Shown piece by piece: positions 1-8,621 of a stretch of 45,401 nt of DNA. The notes beneath the pieces are model-generated. The model had not been told where the DNA came from and made no database searches. It saw only the letters and a list, made by a program, of their open reading frames with translations. Position numbers and translations under genes: made by a program. Location of the stretch: positions 1-45,401 of the forward strand of contig DASTPT010000117.1 in assembly GCA_035762085.1 (NCBI GenBank), written 5' to 3'. The first letter of the stretch is position 1. The number at the start of each line of letters is the position of its first letter. Source of the DNA: HRBIN12 sp035762085. Lineage in GTDB: Bacteria > Actinomycetota > UBA4738 > HRBIN12.

Positions 1-261
1 GACCGCGCCGCGGTCGGTCATCAGCACCGGGTCGTAGGCGTAGATCGCGTCGGGGTCACCGTCGACGACGGCCTCGCCGACGACGACCTCGGCGCCCGCC
101 CGCTCGAGCTCCGCGCGCAGAGCTCGGTGTTCGTCCGCGGCAGCTTCGGGGCTCGGCGCGTCGCGCCAGCCGTACCCGCGCCACGCGGCGAGGTCATCGG
201 CACGTGGTGGACGCACGTAGACGCGCCGCAGGGGACCGACCTGATCCTGGATGCTGGGCAT
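1..261 (-). CDS. Dimethylargininase / amidinotransferase-family hydrolase (3' part cut by window edge)
   Basis: The first 87 residues are visible; the rest runs off the left edge. The N-terminus has the LRRVYVRPPR strand near residue 11 and then DPDAIYAYDPVLMTDRGA at residues 69-86. These match the first repeat of the pentein fold in N,N-dimethylarginine dimethylaminohydrolase and arginine deiminase-like proteins. The family hydrolyses or transfers the guanidino group of arginine derivatives using a Cys-His pair, which lies outside the window. The ATG at 261 has no Shine-Dalgarno, but a TAGCGT box ends 8 nt upstream, so a leaderless transcript is plausible. Family assignment is fairly sure; the exact substrate is not. 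Confidence 0.75.
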   Translation of the reverse strand, partial: MPSIQDQVGPLRRVYVRPPRADDLAAWRGYGWRDAPSPEAAADEHRALRAELERAGAEVVVGEAVVDGDPDAIYAYDPVLMTDRGAV

Positions 262-297
262 CGGCCTCTACGCTAGCCGAGGCCGCGCCACCGGTCC

Positions 298-687
298 TCA
301 GAGACGGTCGGCGATGTCGCGGCCCCACGTGCTGAGGAGCCCGGCCAGGACGACCACGTCGGCGAGGACCCCGAGCCAGGCCCCGACCGGCACCGTTCGC
401 CACCACGGAACGATGGCCACGATCGACACGACCGCGGATCCCTTGGCGAGGGCCGGCCACCACTCGGCGCCCTGGATCACGCCGACGCCGGAGACCACCC
501 ATCCGACGAGCGCCACGAGCCAGAGCATCCCCCACCCCTGACCGACGTGGTCCCGGACGTGGACCCCGCCCGGGAGGATCCACGACTCGTCGGTGAAACC
601 GACGTCCAGGCGGGACCAGGCCGCGAGGAAGCCCATCGTGTGTCCGAGCCCGTGCATGATGAAGAAGATCCCGACCGGCCAGCGCAT
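298..687 (-). CDS. Small integral membrane protein, about four helices
   Basis: A 129-residue protein preceded by a strong GGAGGTGATCGCCGG ribosome site, which fixes the ATG at 687. It begins MRWPVGIFFIMHGLGHTMGF; the His-rich HGLGH near residue 12 sits in or beside the first membrane helix. Further hydrophobic stretches lie near residues 53-72, 84-95 and 101-120. I do not recognise a named family, although a similar HGxxH start occurs in uncharacterised actinobacterial membrane proteins. It is divergent from the ybaK-like gene with 148 nt between the two starts, and lies 36 nt upstream of the dimethylargininase-like gene on the same strand. Confidence 0.75.
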   Translation of the reverse strand: MRWPVGIFFIMHGLGHTMGFLAAWSRLDVGFTDESWILPGGVHVRDHVGQGWGMLWLVALVGWVVSGVGVIQGAEWWPALAKGSAVVSIVAIVPWWRTVPVGAWLGVLADVVVLAGLLSTWGRDIADRL

Positions 688-835
688 CCGGCGATCACCT
701 CCGCTCCCATCCTGCCCACTTCTGGTCCATGCCGGCGTGGCCCGCTGGCCCCGGTCCTGCATGACCGTCCGGCCCGTGCTTGACTGGACGCTCACGGTGC
801 ACGCTCGTGACCGGTCCTGGAAGGAGGCGATCGTG

Positions 836-1312
836 ATGTCGCTCACGACCGAGTACCTGGAGGGCCGTGGCGTCCCGTTCGAGGCGGTGGCGCACGAGAA
901 GGCGTTCACCTCCATCGACGAGGCTCGCGCGCTCGGCATCGACGCCGATGCGGTGGTGAAGACCCTGCTGATCGACACCGCCGGCGGACACGTCCTGGCG
1001 GTCGTCCCGGGCGACCGACGGCTGGACATGCGCCTGCTCGAGGGCGTGGTCGGCGACAAGCACGCGCACCTCGCCACGGAGCAGGAGATCGAGCGCGACC
1101 TGCCCGGTGTCGAGCTCGGCAGCCTGCCGCCGCTCGGCGGGCTGTTGAAGATGCACGCCTACGTCGACCCGGAGGTCCTCGAGCACGAGACGATCGTGTT
1201 CGCGGGCGGCGTGCAGACCGAGTCGATCCGGGCGCGCTCCGAGGACGTGTTCCGCGACGAGGTCGTGACGGTCGCGAAGATCACGAAGGACTTCGCCGAG
1301 CACTACGGCTAA
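836..1312 (+). CDS. ybaK: YbaK/EbsC-family aminoacyl-tRNA deacylase
   Basis: A 158-residue single-domain protein of the YbaK/ProX editing family, which clears mischarged tRNA (typically Cys-tRNA-Pro) in trans. The family signatures are visible: VVKTLL at residues 40-45 carrying the conserved lysine, the VVPGDRRLD strand near 56-64, and the GSLPPLGG loop near residue 100. The ATG at 836 is chosen because GGAGG lies 8 nt upstream; the open frame extends far upstream but without family similarity. The 3' end overlaps by 32 nt the end of the convergent, frameshifted membrane-protein gene. A divergent promoter must lie in 688-835, where a TTGACT near 780 is the only recognisable element. Confidence 0.88.
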   Translation: MSLTTEYLEGRGVPFEAVAHEKAFTSIDEARALGIDADAVVKTLLIDTAGGHVLAVVPGDRRLDMRLLEGVVGDKHAHLATEQEIERDLPGVELGSLPPLGGLLKMHAYVDPEVLEHETIVFAGGVQTESIRARSEDVFRDEVVTVAKITKDFAEHYG

Positions 1313-2274
1313 CGTCGCGCGTCGAGCGCCGCGCGAGACCGATCGCCACGGCGATCACGATCGCGCCTGCGACCAGGAGCGCCACGGGCATCGCGGCCGT
1401 GTCGCCGAACAGTCGAACGAGCACGCGGATCAGGTATCCGAACACGCCCACGGTGCCGAAGCCCAGGAGCACGGCCTCGTGCAGGGCGAGGCTCGCGACG
1501 ATGAGGGCGATGGCCGTCGTGAGGCCGAGCCACATCCCGACCCCCTGCCCGCCGTCGGTCAACGCCATCGGCGCCCACAGCACGACGAGCGACCCGCCGA
1601 TGAACGCAGCCCGTTCGGGCGGGAGCCGCCGGATGATACCGAGCACCAGCCACGCCGCGCCGACCGCCCAGACCGCGAGCATCGTGTCCGTCCCGTCGCC
1701 GAGCGCGGCGCCCACCGTCGTGAGGATCCCGACGAACAGCGCGATCTGCTGCAGCGCCTGGCGCGGCGGCGTAGAGCGCGGCGCCGAGCACCGTGATCGC
1801 GATCCCACACGTCAGTGTCGGCACGCTGCCTCGGTGCCCGAGCAGGTCGTAGGCGACGAGCCACGCGAGCCATCCGACCAGGCCCGTGGCGACGCCCCAG
1901 AGCACGCTCGTGAGCCGCACCATCGCGGGATCGCCGCCCCGGCGGACGAGCGCACCGGCGGCGAGGGCGACGAGGGCGCCGGCCGCGATGGCGGCGACGC
2001 GCACGGCGGGCGTGAGCTCGCTCCATCGATCGCCGAGCAGGACGGCGGCCGCGGCGGCCGCGAGCGCAGCCCCGACGTGGGCGAGCGCCTCGGTGATCAT
2101 CGGGACCCGCCGAGCTTCGGGCTCGCGCGGGCGCGTCTCGAAGGCCTGGATCGCATCGGCCTCGGCCGGTGAGATGAGGGAGGCGGCCACCCAGCGGTGG
2201 AGCTTCTCGTGGAGTGCGGGGTCGACGGCGGATGGGTGGTCGAGGACGCGTGGGCGATCGAGGTCCGCGGGCAT
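1281..2274 (-). pseudogene. DUF2157-like multi-spanning membrane protein, frameshifted
   Basis: The gene starts at ATG 2274 (ribosome site CAGGAGG, 7 nt). The first part has a soluble domain of the kind LHEKLHRWVAASLISPAEAD, then several membrane helices, and runs to about position 1765. There the hydrophobic protein stops making sense and resumes one frame away (ALQQIALFVGILTTVG onward) to the stop at 1281. The break lies in a GCCGCCGCG stretch near 1755-1775, where a single base has been gained or two lost. Either the gene is recently broken or the assembly has an indel in this repetitive GC tract. Joined, it would be about 330 residues with eight or more helices. The N-terminal cytoplasmic domain plus polytopic tail resembles DUF2157 proteins, of unknown function. 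The end overlaps the convergent YbaK gene. Confidence 0.7.
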
Positions 2275-2341
2275 CTCGACCTCCTGTCTCGAGGACATCG
2301 TCCGTCTGCGGTCCGTCGAGCGCAAGGGCATACTTCGGCTC

Positions 2342-3106
2342 ATGCCCGATCTGGTGGAGGTGCGGCGCGAGGGGCCCGTCGCGGTGCTCACCCTGAACCG
2401 GCCCGAGAAGCTGAACGCGCTCTCGACCGCGCTGGAGGGGTCGCTCGGAGCGGCGCTGGGCTCGGACGACGTGCGCTCGAGTCGGGCGGTCGTCGTCGCG
2501 GGGAGCGGCACGGCGTTCTCGGCGGGCGCCGACGTGCACGAGATGCGGGAGCAGACGCCCTCCTCGATCCTCGCGTACTACCGCGATGCGGGGGAGGTGT
2601 ACGAGCGCGTCGCCGCGCTTCCGATGCCGACGATCGCGGCGATCCACGGGTACTGCCTGGGCGGGGGACTCGAGCTCGCCCTCGCGTGCGACTTCCGCGT
2701 GGCCGACGAGGCGGCGGTCTTCGGCCTGCCCGAGGTGGGGATCGGGATCGTGCCGTCGTCCGGCGGGACCCACCGGCTGGTGCGGGCGGTCGGCACCGCC
2801 AGGGCGAAGGAACTGCTCCTGCTCCGCGACCGCTTCGGCGCCGAGGAGGCGCTCGGCTTCGGGCTCGTCACCGTGGTCGTCCCAGGGGGTCAGGCCGGCG
2901 CCCGGGCGATCGAGATGGCCGCCGAGCTCTCGACGCTCCCGCCGCTCGCGGTCGAGGTGGCGAAGCGCGCGGTGGACGCGGCGGCGGAGTCCTCGCGGGA
3001 GGCGGGGCTGCTGATCGAGCGCCTCGCGTACGGCGTGCTCTCCCAGACCGAAGAGCACGCGGAGGAGACGGCGGCGTTCGACGATCGTCGCGACCGCGAG
3101 ACGTGA
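2342..3106 (+). CDS. Enoyl-CoA hydratase / crotonase-family enzyme
   Basis: A 254-residue protein, the usual crotonase length. It hydrates or isomerises an enoyl-CoA in fatty-acid or amino-acid breakdown. The oxyanion-hole motif FSAGADVHEM lies at residues 59-68 and HGYCLGGGLELA at 102-113. Both catalytic glutamates of true hydratases are kept: E111 in GGGLE and E131 in LPEVGIG. The start at ATG 2342 has no ribosome site; a CATACT box ends 7 nt upstream, so the message is probably leaderless. It lies next to a PECR-like reductase on the other strand, which suggests a shared fatty acyl-CoA theme. The exact substrate cannot be told from sequence. Confidence 0.88.
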   Translation: MPDLVEVRREGPVAVLTLNRPEKLNALSTALEGSLGAALGSDDVRSSRAVVVAGSGTAFSAGADVHEMREQTPSSILAYYRDAGEVYERVAALPMPTIAAIHGYCLGGGLELALACDFRVADEAAVFGLPEVGIGIVPSSGGTHRLVRAVGTARAKELLLLRDRFGAEEALGFGLVTVVVPGGQAGARAIEMAAELSTLPPLAVEVAKRAVDAAAESSREAGLLIERLAYGVLSQTEEHAEETAAFDDRRDRET

Positions 3107-3115
3107 GCGAGCGGC

Positions 3116-3934
3116 TCACTCCGGCTGTGGCGGTGGGTACCCCAGGCCCCAGGCGTCGTTGCCCCCGTCGACCACGAGCGTCGTTCCCGTGATCGAGGCC
3201 GCGGCGGGCGTGGCGAGGAAGGCGATCAGCGAGGCGACCTCCTCGGGGGCGACCAGCCGACCGAGCGGCGTCGTGCGCAGCGCCTCGTCGACGAACTCCT
3301 GCCCGTACGCCCGGAACGCCTCCGTGTCGATCGCGCCCGTCGAGACGCACACCGCACGGATCCGGTAGCGGCTCCACTCGATCGCCAGGCCGCCGGCCAG
3401 GTTCTCGAGCGCCGCACGTGCCGCGGCCGAGTGCACCATGAACGGGACCCCGCGTCGAGGGCTGAACCCGATGAACACGACGAGCCCGCCGCCGTCGGGG
3501 ATCATCGAGCGCGTCGCGACCGTCCGCGTCAGGTCCCACACCGCGTCGACGTTCAGCCGGTGCACGGCGCGCCAGCCCTTCGGGGAGATGTTCTCGGGCG
3601 TCGCGACGAACTGGCCGCCGGCGTTGTTCACGAGCACGTCGACCCGGCCGAAGCGCTCGAGCGCGGCGTCGACGAGCGCCTGGACCTGCTCCGCCTCCCG
3701 AACGTCGGTGGGCACCGCCAGGCAGGCGGCGCCCGCCGCCTCGAGCTCGACGCGGAGCTCCTCGAGCGGCTCCGGGCGCCGACCGGCGATCACGACCGAT
3801 GCCCCGGTGCGCGCGAGCTCGCGCGCGATCGCCCGCCCCAGGCCCGTGCCGCCGCCCGTGACGAGCGCCACGATCCCTGCGTTCGCGTCCTCGCTCAGCA
3901 CCGGGCGGTAGCCGTCCACGCGCACATCATGCAC
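3116..3934 (-). CDS. SDR-family oxidoreductase, trans-2-enoyl-CoA reductase (PECR)-like
   Basis: A 272-residue short-chain dehydrogenase/reductase. The cofactor motif TGGGTGLG is at residues 26-33 and NNAG at 103-106. The usual catalytic YxxxK is absent; in its place is VHSAAARA at 167-174, like the HSGAARA of peroxisomal trans-2-enoyl-CoA reductase and unlike classical SDRs. The C-terminus ITGTTLVVDGG is typical. I infer reduction of an enoyl- or dienoyl-CoA with NADPH. The start is uncertain: GTG 3934 is used here, and a second in-frame GTG at 3925 is possible. It is convergent with the enoyl-CoA hydratase gene, with only 9 nt between the stops. Confidence 0.85.
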   Translation of the reverse strand: MHDVRVDGYRPVLSEDANAGIVALVTGGGTGLGRAIARELARTGASVVIAGRRPEPLEELRVELEAAGAACLAVPTDVREAEQVQALVDAALERFGRVDVLVNNAGGQFVATPENISPKGWRAVHRLNVDAVWDLTRTVATRSMIPDGGGLVVFIGFSPRRGVPFMVHSAAARAALENLAGGLAIEWSRYRIRAVCVSTGAIDTEAFRAYGQEFVDEALRTTPLGRLVAPEEVASLIAFLATPAAASITGTTLVVDGGNDAWGLGYPPPQPE

Positions 3935-3975
3935 CGGAGGGGCGCGGGGGGTTACGGTTCCCCGGGAGGGTCGCC

Positions 3976-5217
3976 ATGGCCTCGAGCCGGCTGGACGAGA
4001 TGGTCGCGCGGACGCCAGCGACGCGCGACCGCGTGGTCGACTTCCTCCGCGCCGCGAGCATCTGCGCCGTCGTCTTCGGCCACTGGTTCATCGCCCTGAT
4101 CTACTGGCGACGCGGCGTCGTGGGCGTCCACAGTGCCGTCGGCGTTCAAGCTGGCATGTGGCTCGGCACCTGGTTCTTCCAGGTGATGCCGGTCTTCTTC
4201 TTCGTCGGCGGGTTCTCGAACCTGATCACGCTCGACGCGTTCCACCGTCGCGGCGAGTCCACGTGGGCGTTCGTGCGGAGCCGGATCTGGCGACTGCTGC
4301 GGCCCTCGCTCGTGTTCCTCGGCATCTGGTTCGTCGTGCAGGTGATCCTCCACCTCACCGATACCGGCGCCCCGACCGGGTTCACGCTCTGGGGCGACAC
4401 CACCTTGCTCCGCGGGATGTACCCGCCCGCCGCGACGCTGCCGTTCGGCCCGCTGTGGTTCCTCGCCGTCTACCTGATCGTCGTCGCGATCGCCCCGGCG
4501 ACCGTCTGGCTGCACCGGCGGTTCGGCCTGTGGGTCCCGGTCGTGATGATCGCCATCACGATCGTCGACGACGTCCTCGGGTTCGGGCTCGGGATCGCGG
4601 GGTTCCGGTACGTGAACGTCGCGACCGTGCTCCTGCTGCCGCACCAGCTCGGGCACTTCTACGCCGACGGCTCGATGCTGCGGTGGCCCAGGAAGGTCTT
4701 CTGGGCGATGGTGGCGGTCGGTCTCGGCGGGTTGGTGCTGCTCACGAACCCGTGGCTCTTCGAACCGTTCGGCGACGCCCGGTTCGACTGGTTCCCGACG
4801 ATCGGGCACTACCCCAAGAGCCTGCTCGGCACCGACGTCGAGCCGATCTCGAACGCCTACCCGCCGACGGTGTGCTTCATGCTCGCGGCGATCTGGGCCG
4901 TGGGGGCCGTGATGCTCCTTCGCCCCCTCCTCGCCAGGTGGCTGCAGAACCCCCGTCCGTGGAAGGCGACGATCTTCGTGAACAGCGTGATCATGACGCT
5001 GTTCCTGTGGCACATGACCGCGTTCCTGCTCGCGATCCTCGTCCTGTGGCCGCTCGGGTTCGGGGACTACTCGGACGCCACGGCGGGCTGGTGGCTCGAG
5101 CGCGTCCTGTGGATCGGCGTCCCCGCGCTGTTCCTCGCCGGGATCGTCGCGCTCCTCGGCCGCTTCGAGCGCTCGCCGGGCCGGCCTCCCGCCGAGAGAA
5201 GGTTGGCAGCTGCATAG
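3976..5217 (+). CDS. Acyltransferase 3 family membrane protein
   Basis: A 413-residue polytopic protein with about ten hydrophobic segments. The N-terminal helix contains RAASICAVVFGHW, giving the R25-x10-H36 pair typical of acyltransferase family 3 (OafA/NodX/YiaH type), which O-acetylates sugars or other surface molecules. The motif WFLAVYL and a C-terminal FLWHMTAFLLAI helix are also family-like. The start at ATG 3976 follows GGGAGG with suitable spacing. The acceptor molecule cannot be predicted, and no glycan biosynthesis genes lie nearby. Confidence 0.82.
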   Translation: MASSRLDEMVARTPATRDRVVDFLRAASICAVVFGHWFIALIYWRRGVVGVHSAVGVQAGMWLGTWFFQVMPVFFFVGGFSNLITLDAFHRRGESTWAFVRSRIWRLLRPSLVFLGIWFVVQVILHLTDTGAPTGFTLWGDTTLLRGMYPPAATLPFGPLWFLAVYLIVVAIAPATVWLHRRFGLWVPVVMIAITIVDDVLGFGLGIAGFRYVNVATVLLLPHQLGHFYADGSMLRWPRKVFWAMVAVGLGGLVLLTNPWLFEPFGDARFDWFPTIGHYPKSLLGTDVEPISNAYPPTVCFMLAAIWAVGAVMLLRPLLARWLQNPRPWKATIFVNSVIMTLFLWHMTAFLLAILVLWPLGFGDYSDATAGWWLERVLWIGVPALFLAGIVALLGRFERSPGRPPAERRLAAA

Positions 5218-5279
5218 GTTGTCGGGGCCGAACAGGTCTACGATGCAGGGCGGGAACCGCACACGAGGGGGGATCGGCG

Positions 5280-5657
5280 ATGCTGGCTGAGTTCGATCTG
5301 GGCGACGTGCTGTGGAGCATGCTCGTCTTCTTCTTCTGGTTCATGGCGATCTGGATCTTCATCGCCCTGTTCAGCGACATCTTCCGTCGGCGCGATCTCT
5401 CGGGCGGGGCGAAGGCCGGATGGATCCTGCTGCTGTTCGTCCTCCCGTTCATCGGCGCCCTGATCTACATGGTGGTGCGGCCGAAGATGACCGAGCAGGA
5501 CAAGGAGGAGCTCGAGCGGGTCGCGGAGGCCCGCCGGCGGGTCGAGGGGTATTCGGCCGCCGACGAGATCGAGAAGCTCTCGAGGCTCCGCGACGAGGGC
5601 AAGATCTCCGCGGAGGAGTACGAGGACCTCAAGCGGAAGGCGATGATCCAGCTCTAG
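5280..5657 (+). CDS. PLDc_N plus SHOCT domain membrane protein
   Basis: A 125-residue protein. Residues 8-70 form two membrane helices around FRRRDLSGGAKAGWILLLF, the arrangement of the phospholipase D N-terminal-like (PLDc_N) domain; the second helix ends IYMVVRPK. Residues 95-123 (IEKLSRLRDEGKISAEEYEDL) are a SHOCT motif, a short C-terminal helix pair common in actinobacterial membrane proteins. It has no catalytic domain of its own. The ATG at 5280 follows GAGGGGGGATC. The role is unknown; proteins of this build are usually described as regulatory or scaffold membrane proteins. Confidence 0.85.
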   Translation: MLAEFDLGDVLWSMLVFFFWFMAIWIFIALFSDIFRRRDLSGGAKAGWILLLFVLPFIGALIYMVVRPKMTEQDKEELERVAEARRRVEGYSAADEIEKLSRLRDEGKISAEEYEDLKRKAMIQL

Positions 5658-5683
5658 CGCCACGTCGGCGTACCCTGGGACGC

Positions 5684-5977
5684 ATGTCCACGACGGCGCC
5701 CGTCGAGGTCGAGCGTCCCACGGCGGACGAGGTCGCCGAGCCCGACGTCCCGTGGATCGTGATCGTCTGGAACGATCCGATCAACCTGATGTCGTACGTC
5801 GTCTACGTGTTCCAGAAGCTGTTCGGGTACAACCGCGAGAAGGCGACGAAGCTCATGCTCGACGTCCACCACAAGGGCAAGGCCGTGGTCTCGAACGGCG
5901 GGCGGGAGAAGTGCGAGTTCGACGTCTCGCGGCTGCACGCCCACGGCCTGTGGGCGACGATGCAGAAGGACCGTTGA
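5684..5977 (+). CDS. clpS: ClpS, adaptor of the ClpAP/ClpCP protease
   Basis: A 97-residue protein of the ClpS adaptor family, which binds N-end-rule substrates and delivers them to the Clp chaperone-protease. It shows the core IVWNDPINLMSYVVYVF, carrying the conserved DxxN/M pocket, and KLMLDVHHKGKAVV. The start at ATG 5684 has no ribosome site; a TACCCT box ends 7 nt upstream, so the message may be leaderless. The stop codon overlaps the next start (TGATG), which couples it to the DUF2017 gene, a pairing typical of Actinomycetota. Confidence 0.92.
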   Translation: MSTTAPVEVERPTADEVAEPDVPWIVIVWNDPINLMSYVVYVFQKLFGYNREKATKLMLDVHHKGKAVVSNGGREKCEFDVSRLHAHGLWATMQKDR

Positions 5978-6465
5978 TGGCGTTCGAGCGCGTCAAGCGG
6001 ACACGCAAGGGCGACTTCCAGGTCCGTCTGCCGAACGGCGAGCGCGAGCTGCTGCGCACGCTTCCGGAGCAGCTCCGGGAGCTGCTCACCGGCGGCGATC
6101 CGACGACCGACGCCGCCCTCCGGCGGCTGTTCCCGGCGCCGACGTCGGACGACGAGGCGTTGAACGCCGAGTACGAACGGCTGACGCGCGGGGACCTCCT
6201 CGAGGAGCGGCTCGCGGCCCTCGACACGATGGAGCGCACGCTCGGGGCGGAGCGGCTGAGCGAGGACGAGCTCCTCGCGTGGCTCTCGGCGATCAACGAC
6301 CTGCGTCTGGTGATCGGCGTGCGCCTCGACGTGACCGAGGAGACGACGGTCGAGGACTTCGCGAGCCTGCCCGACGACGATCCGGCCGTCCAGATGTACG
6401 CGCTCTACTCGTACCTGACGTTCCTCGAGGACCACCTCGTCGGCGCGCTCTCCGGATCGCGCTAG
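5977..6465 (+). CDS. DUF2017 family protein
   Basis: A 162-residue soluble, acidic, mostly helical protein. It starts in the stop codon of clpS (overlap of one base), so translation is coupled. The position directly after clpS and the content (the helix DELLAWLSAINDLRLVIGVRLDV) match DUF2017, which almost always follows clpS in Actinomycetota. It may help ClpS or Clp protease function, but this is inferred from neighbourhood only. No catalytic motif is visible. Confidence 0.85.
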   Translation: MAFERVKRTRKGDFQVRLPNGERELLRTLPEQLRELLTGGDPTTDAALRRLFPAPTSDDEALNAEYERLTRGDLLEERLAALDTMERTLGAERLSEDELLAWLSAINDLRLVIGVRLDVTEETTVEDFASLPDDDPAVQMYALYSYLTFLEDHLVGALSGSR

Positions 6466-6491
6466 CGGCGGTCGCGTATCCTCGGTCGGTC

Positions 6492-8096
6492 GTGAGCGTG
6501 ATCGACCTGGTCGACGTGAGCTACGCCCTGCCGGGCGGCTGGACCCTGTTCGAGGACGTCACCTTCCGCGTCCCCGAGGGGCACCGCGCCGCGCTCGTCG
6601 GCGCGAACGGCATCGGGAAGACGACCTTGCTGCGGATCGTGGCGGGGCTCGAGCCGCCGACGGGCGGCCAGGTGAACGTGCCCGGGCGGGTCGGGCTGAT
6701 GCGCCAGTTCATCGGGTCCGACGAGCAGCCGACGACGGTGCGCGAGTTCCTGCTCGCGTACGCCGAGCCGGAGGTGGCGCGCACCGGCGCCGACCTCGTC
6801 CGCGCGGAGCGCGCCCTCGCGCGCGGTCCCGACGAGCGCGCGCAGCTCGCGTACGCGCACGCGCTCGCGGCGTGGGAGGACGCCGGCGGGTACCGCGCCG
6901 AGGTCGTCTGGGACCGCTGCACCCACGCCGCCTTCGGGCAGGGCTACCCCGAGTGCGCCGAGCGGCACGTCGAGACGCTCTCGGGCGGCGAGCGGAAGCG
7001 GCTCGCGCTCGAGGTGCTGTTCCGGAGCGCGTTCGACGTGCTGTTGCTCGACGAGCCCGACAACTTCCTCGACATCGAGGGCAAGCGCTGGCTCGAGGAG
7101 CAGATCCGGGCCTGCCCGAGAGCCATCCTGTTCGTGTCGCACGACCGCGCGGTGCTCGCCGCGACCGCGACGCGCGTCGTGACGCTCGAGGGCCGCGGTG
7201 CGTGGGTCCACCCTGCGGGCTTCGCGAGCTACGGGCAGGCGCGCGAGCATCGGCTCGAGCGGCTCGAGGAGGAGCACCGGCGGTTCGCCGAGCGCCACAA
7301 GCACCTCGAGGACCACCTGAGGGAGATGAAGCGCAAGGCCGCCTACAACTCGGACTTCGCGTCGCTCGCCCGCTCGGCCGAGAAGAAGCTCGCGCGGTTC
7401 GAGGAGCGCGAGACGCCGACCGAGCGCCCGAAGGACCAGGACGTCAGGATCGCGATCGCCGGCGGTCGCACCGGGAAGATGGCGCTGCGCTTGACCGGGC
7501 TGTCGATCCCGGGCCTGCTCGACCCGTTCGACGCCGAGATCTCGTTCGGCGAGCGGATCGGGATCATCGGGCCGAACGGGACCGGCAAGACGCACTTCCT
7601 GCGACTGCTCGCCGGCGAGGACGTGACGCACGAGGGGGAGTGGCGCCTGGGCGCGCGCGTCGAGCCCGGACTGTTCCGACAGCTACACGATCGCGCCGAT
7701 CTCAAGGGCGTGCCGATCGTGGAGGTCCTCCAGAAGGGGGGCATGTCGATGAGCGAGGCGATGGCGATGCTGAACCGCTACGAGCTCTCGCGTGCGGCGC
7801 GCAACCCCTTCGAGCTGCTGTCGGGTGGCCAGCAGGCGCGCCTGCAGCTCCTGCTGATGGAGGTGGAGAGCCCGACGATGCTCCTGCTGGACGAGCCGAC
7901 GGACAACCTGGACGTCGCGAGCGCCGAGGCGCTCGAGGACGCGCTCCTCCGGTACGAGGGCACGGTGATCGCGGTGACCCACGACCGCTGGTTCATGCGC
8001 TTGATGGACCGGTTCCTGTGGTTCGACGAGGCCGGGCCGGTCCGCGAGCTGTTGGAGTCGCCCTGGGCCGACGAGCTCGCCGGCGTGGCGGGCTGA
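6492..8096 (+). CDS. ABC-F family ATPase
   Basis: A 534-residue protein with two ABC domains and no membrane segment, the hallmark of ABC-F ribosome-associated ATPases. Walker A is GANGIGKTT near residue 37 and GPNGTGKTH near 360. The signatures are LSGGERKRL near 163 and LSGGQQARL near 442. Walker B is LLLDEPDNFLD near 184 and LLLDEPTDNLD near 463. The linker at about 250-310 is long, charged and helical, as in the P-site tRNA interaction motif region. The GTG at 6492 is used; a TATCCT box ends 9 nt upstream and no ribosome site is seen. It could be a translation factor of the EttA/Uup type or an antibiotic-resistance ABC-F. The family is certain, the sub-type is not. Confidence 0.93.
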   Translation: MSVIDLVDVSYALPGGWTLFEDVTFRVPEGHRAALVGANGIGKTTLLRIVAGLEPPTGGQVNVPGRVGLMRQFIGSDEQPTTVREFLLAYAEPEVARTGADLVRAERALARGPDERAQLAYAHALAAWEDAGGYRAEVVWDRCTHAAFGQGYPECAERHVETLSGGERKRLALEVLFRSAFDVLLLDEPDNFLDIEGKRWLEEQIRACPRAILFVSHDRAVLAATATRVVTLEGRGAWVHPAGFASYGQAREHRLERLEEEHRRFAERHKHLEDHLREMKRKAAYNSDFASLARSAEKKLARFEERETPTERPKDQDVRIAIAGGRTGKMALRLTGLSIPGLLDPFDAEISFGERIGIIGPNGTGKTHFLRLLAGEDVTHEGEWRLGARVEPGLFRQLHDRADLKGVPIVEVLQKGGMSMSEAMAMLNRYELSRAARNPFELLSGGQQARLQLLLMEVESPTMLLLDEPTDNLDVASAEALEDALLRYEGTVIAVTHDRWFMRLMDRFLWFDEAGPVRELLESPWADELAGVAG

Positions 8097-8097
8097 G

Positions 8098-8571
8098 CTA
8101 CTCGTCCTCGGGCTCGCCCTCGCCCTGGATCGGCGGCGACACGCGGAACGTGGCGCGGAACCCGTCGATCAGCGTCCGGCGCTCGGTGTCCGAGAGGCTG
8201 GCTCCGGGGTGGGTCACCAGGTACGAGCGGGGAGGCATCGAGCCCTCGTCGATGACCTCGAACAGCTCGTCGGCCTCGGGCTGGGGGCGGTCCCACTCGG
8301 TGAGGTTCAGGACCTTCCTGCCGCCGTCGACGTCGCGCTGGACCAGCCACGAGAACGGCGCGACGTTCGTGTACCAAGGCCACTCGGTCAGGTTGCTGTG
8401 GCAGTCGAAGCAGGAATCGACCGCGATCGCTCGGGTCCCCGGCCCGTCCCACGCCGGCTCGGCCGTGACGGGCGGGTTCGAATGGTCGCGGCCGTACGGG
8501 ACGAACTGGATCAGCACGAGCAGTCCCAGCAACCCGAGCACCAGCAGGCGGAGGGCCCGTCGCCACCGCAT
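8098..8571 (-). CDS. Membrane-anchored haem-binding domain protein (single CxxCH)
   Basis: A 157-residue protein with an N-terminal membrane helix (LRLLVLGLLGLLVLIQFV, residues 7-24) and one haem c attachment site, CFDCH, at residues 54-58. After it comes SNLTEWPWYTNVAPFSW, characteristic of the 'haem-binding domain' family of periplasmic or extracytoplasmic monohaem proteins. MPPRSY near residue 113 supplies a candidate methionine ligand. It is likely exported and faces outward; the electron partner is unknown. It is the last gene of a minus-strand group behind the FAD oxidase gene, 50 nt away. The start at ATG 8571 lacks a good ribosome site, and ATG 8580 is not in frame. Confidence 0.82.
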   Translation of the reverse strand: MRWRRALRLLVLGLLGLLVLIQFVPYGRDHSNPPVTAEPAWDGPGTRAIAVDSCFDCHSNLTEWPWYTNVAPFSWLVQRDVDGGRKVLNLTEWDRPQPEADELFEVIDEGSMPPRSYLVTHPGASLSDTERRTLIDGFRATFRVSPPIQGEGEPEDE

Positions 8572-8621
8572 GTCCGCATGTTCGCCCACGGCGCCGGGCG
8601 ACCGGCGGGGCGAACGGCCCG

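Noticed and set aside
3952..5262. 436-codon open frame antisense to the acyltransferase gene
   Set aside because: Composition is Arg/Glu/Pro/His-rich with no fold; it is the usual antisense shadow of a GC-rich gene.
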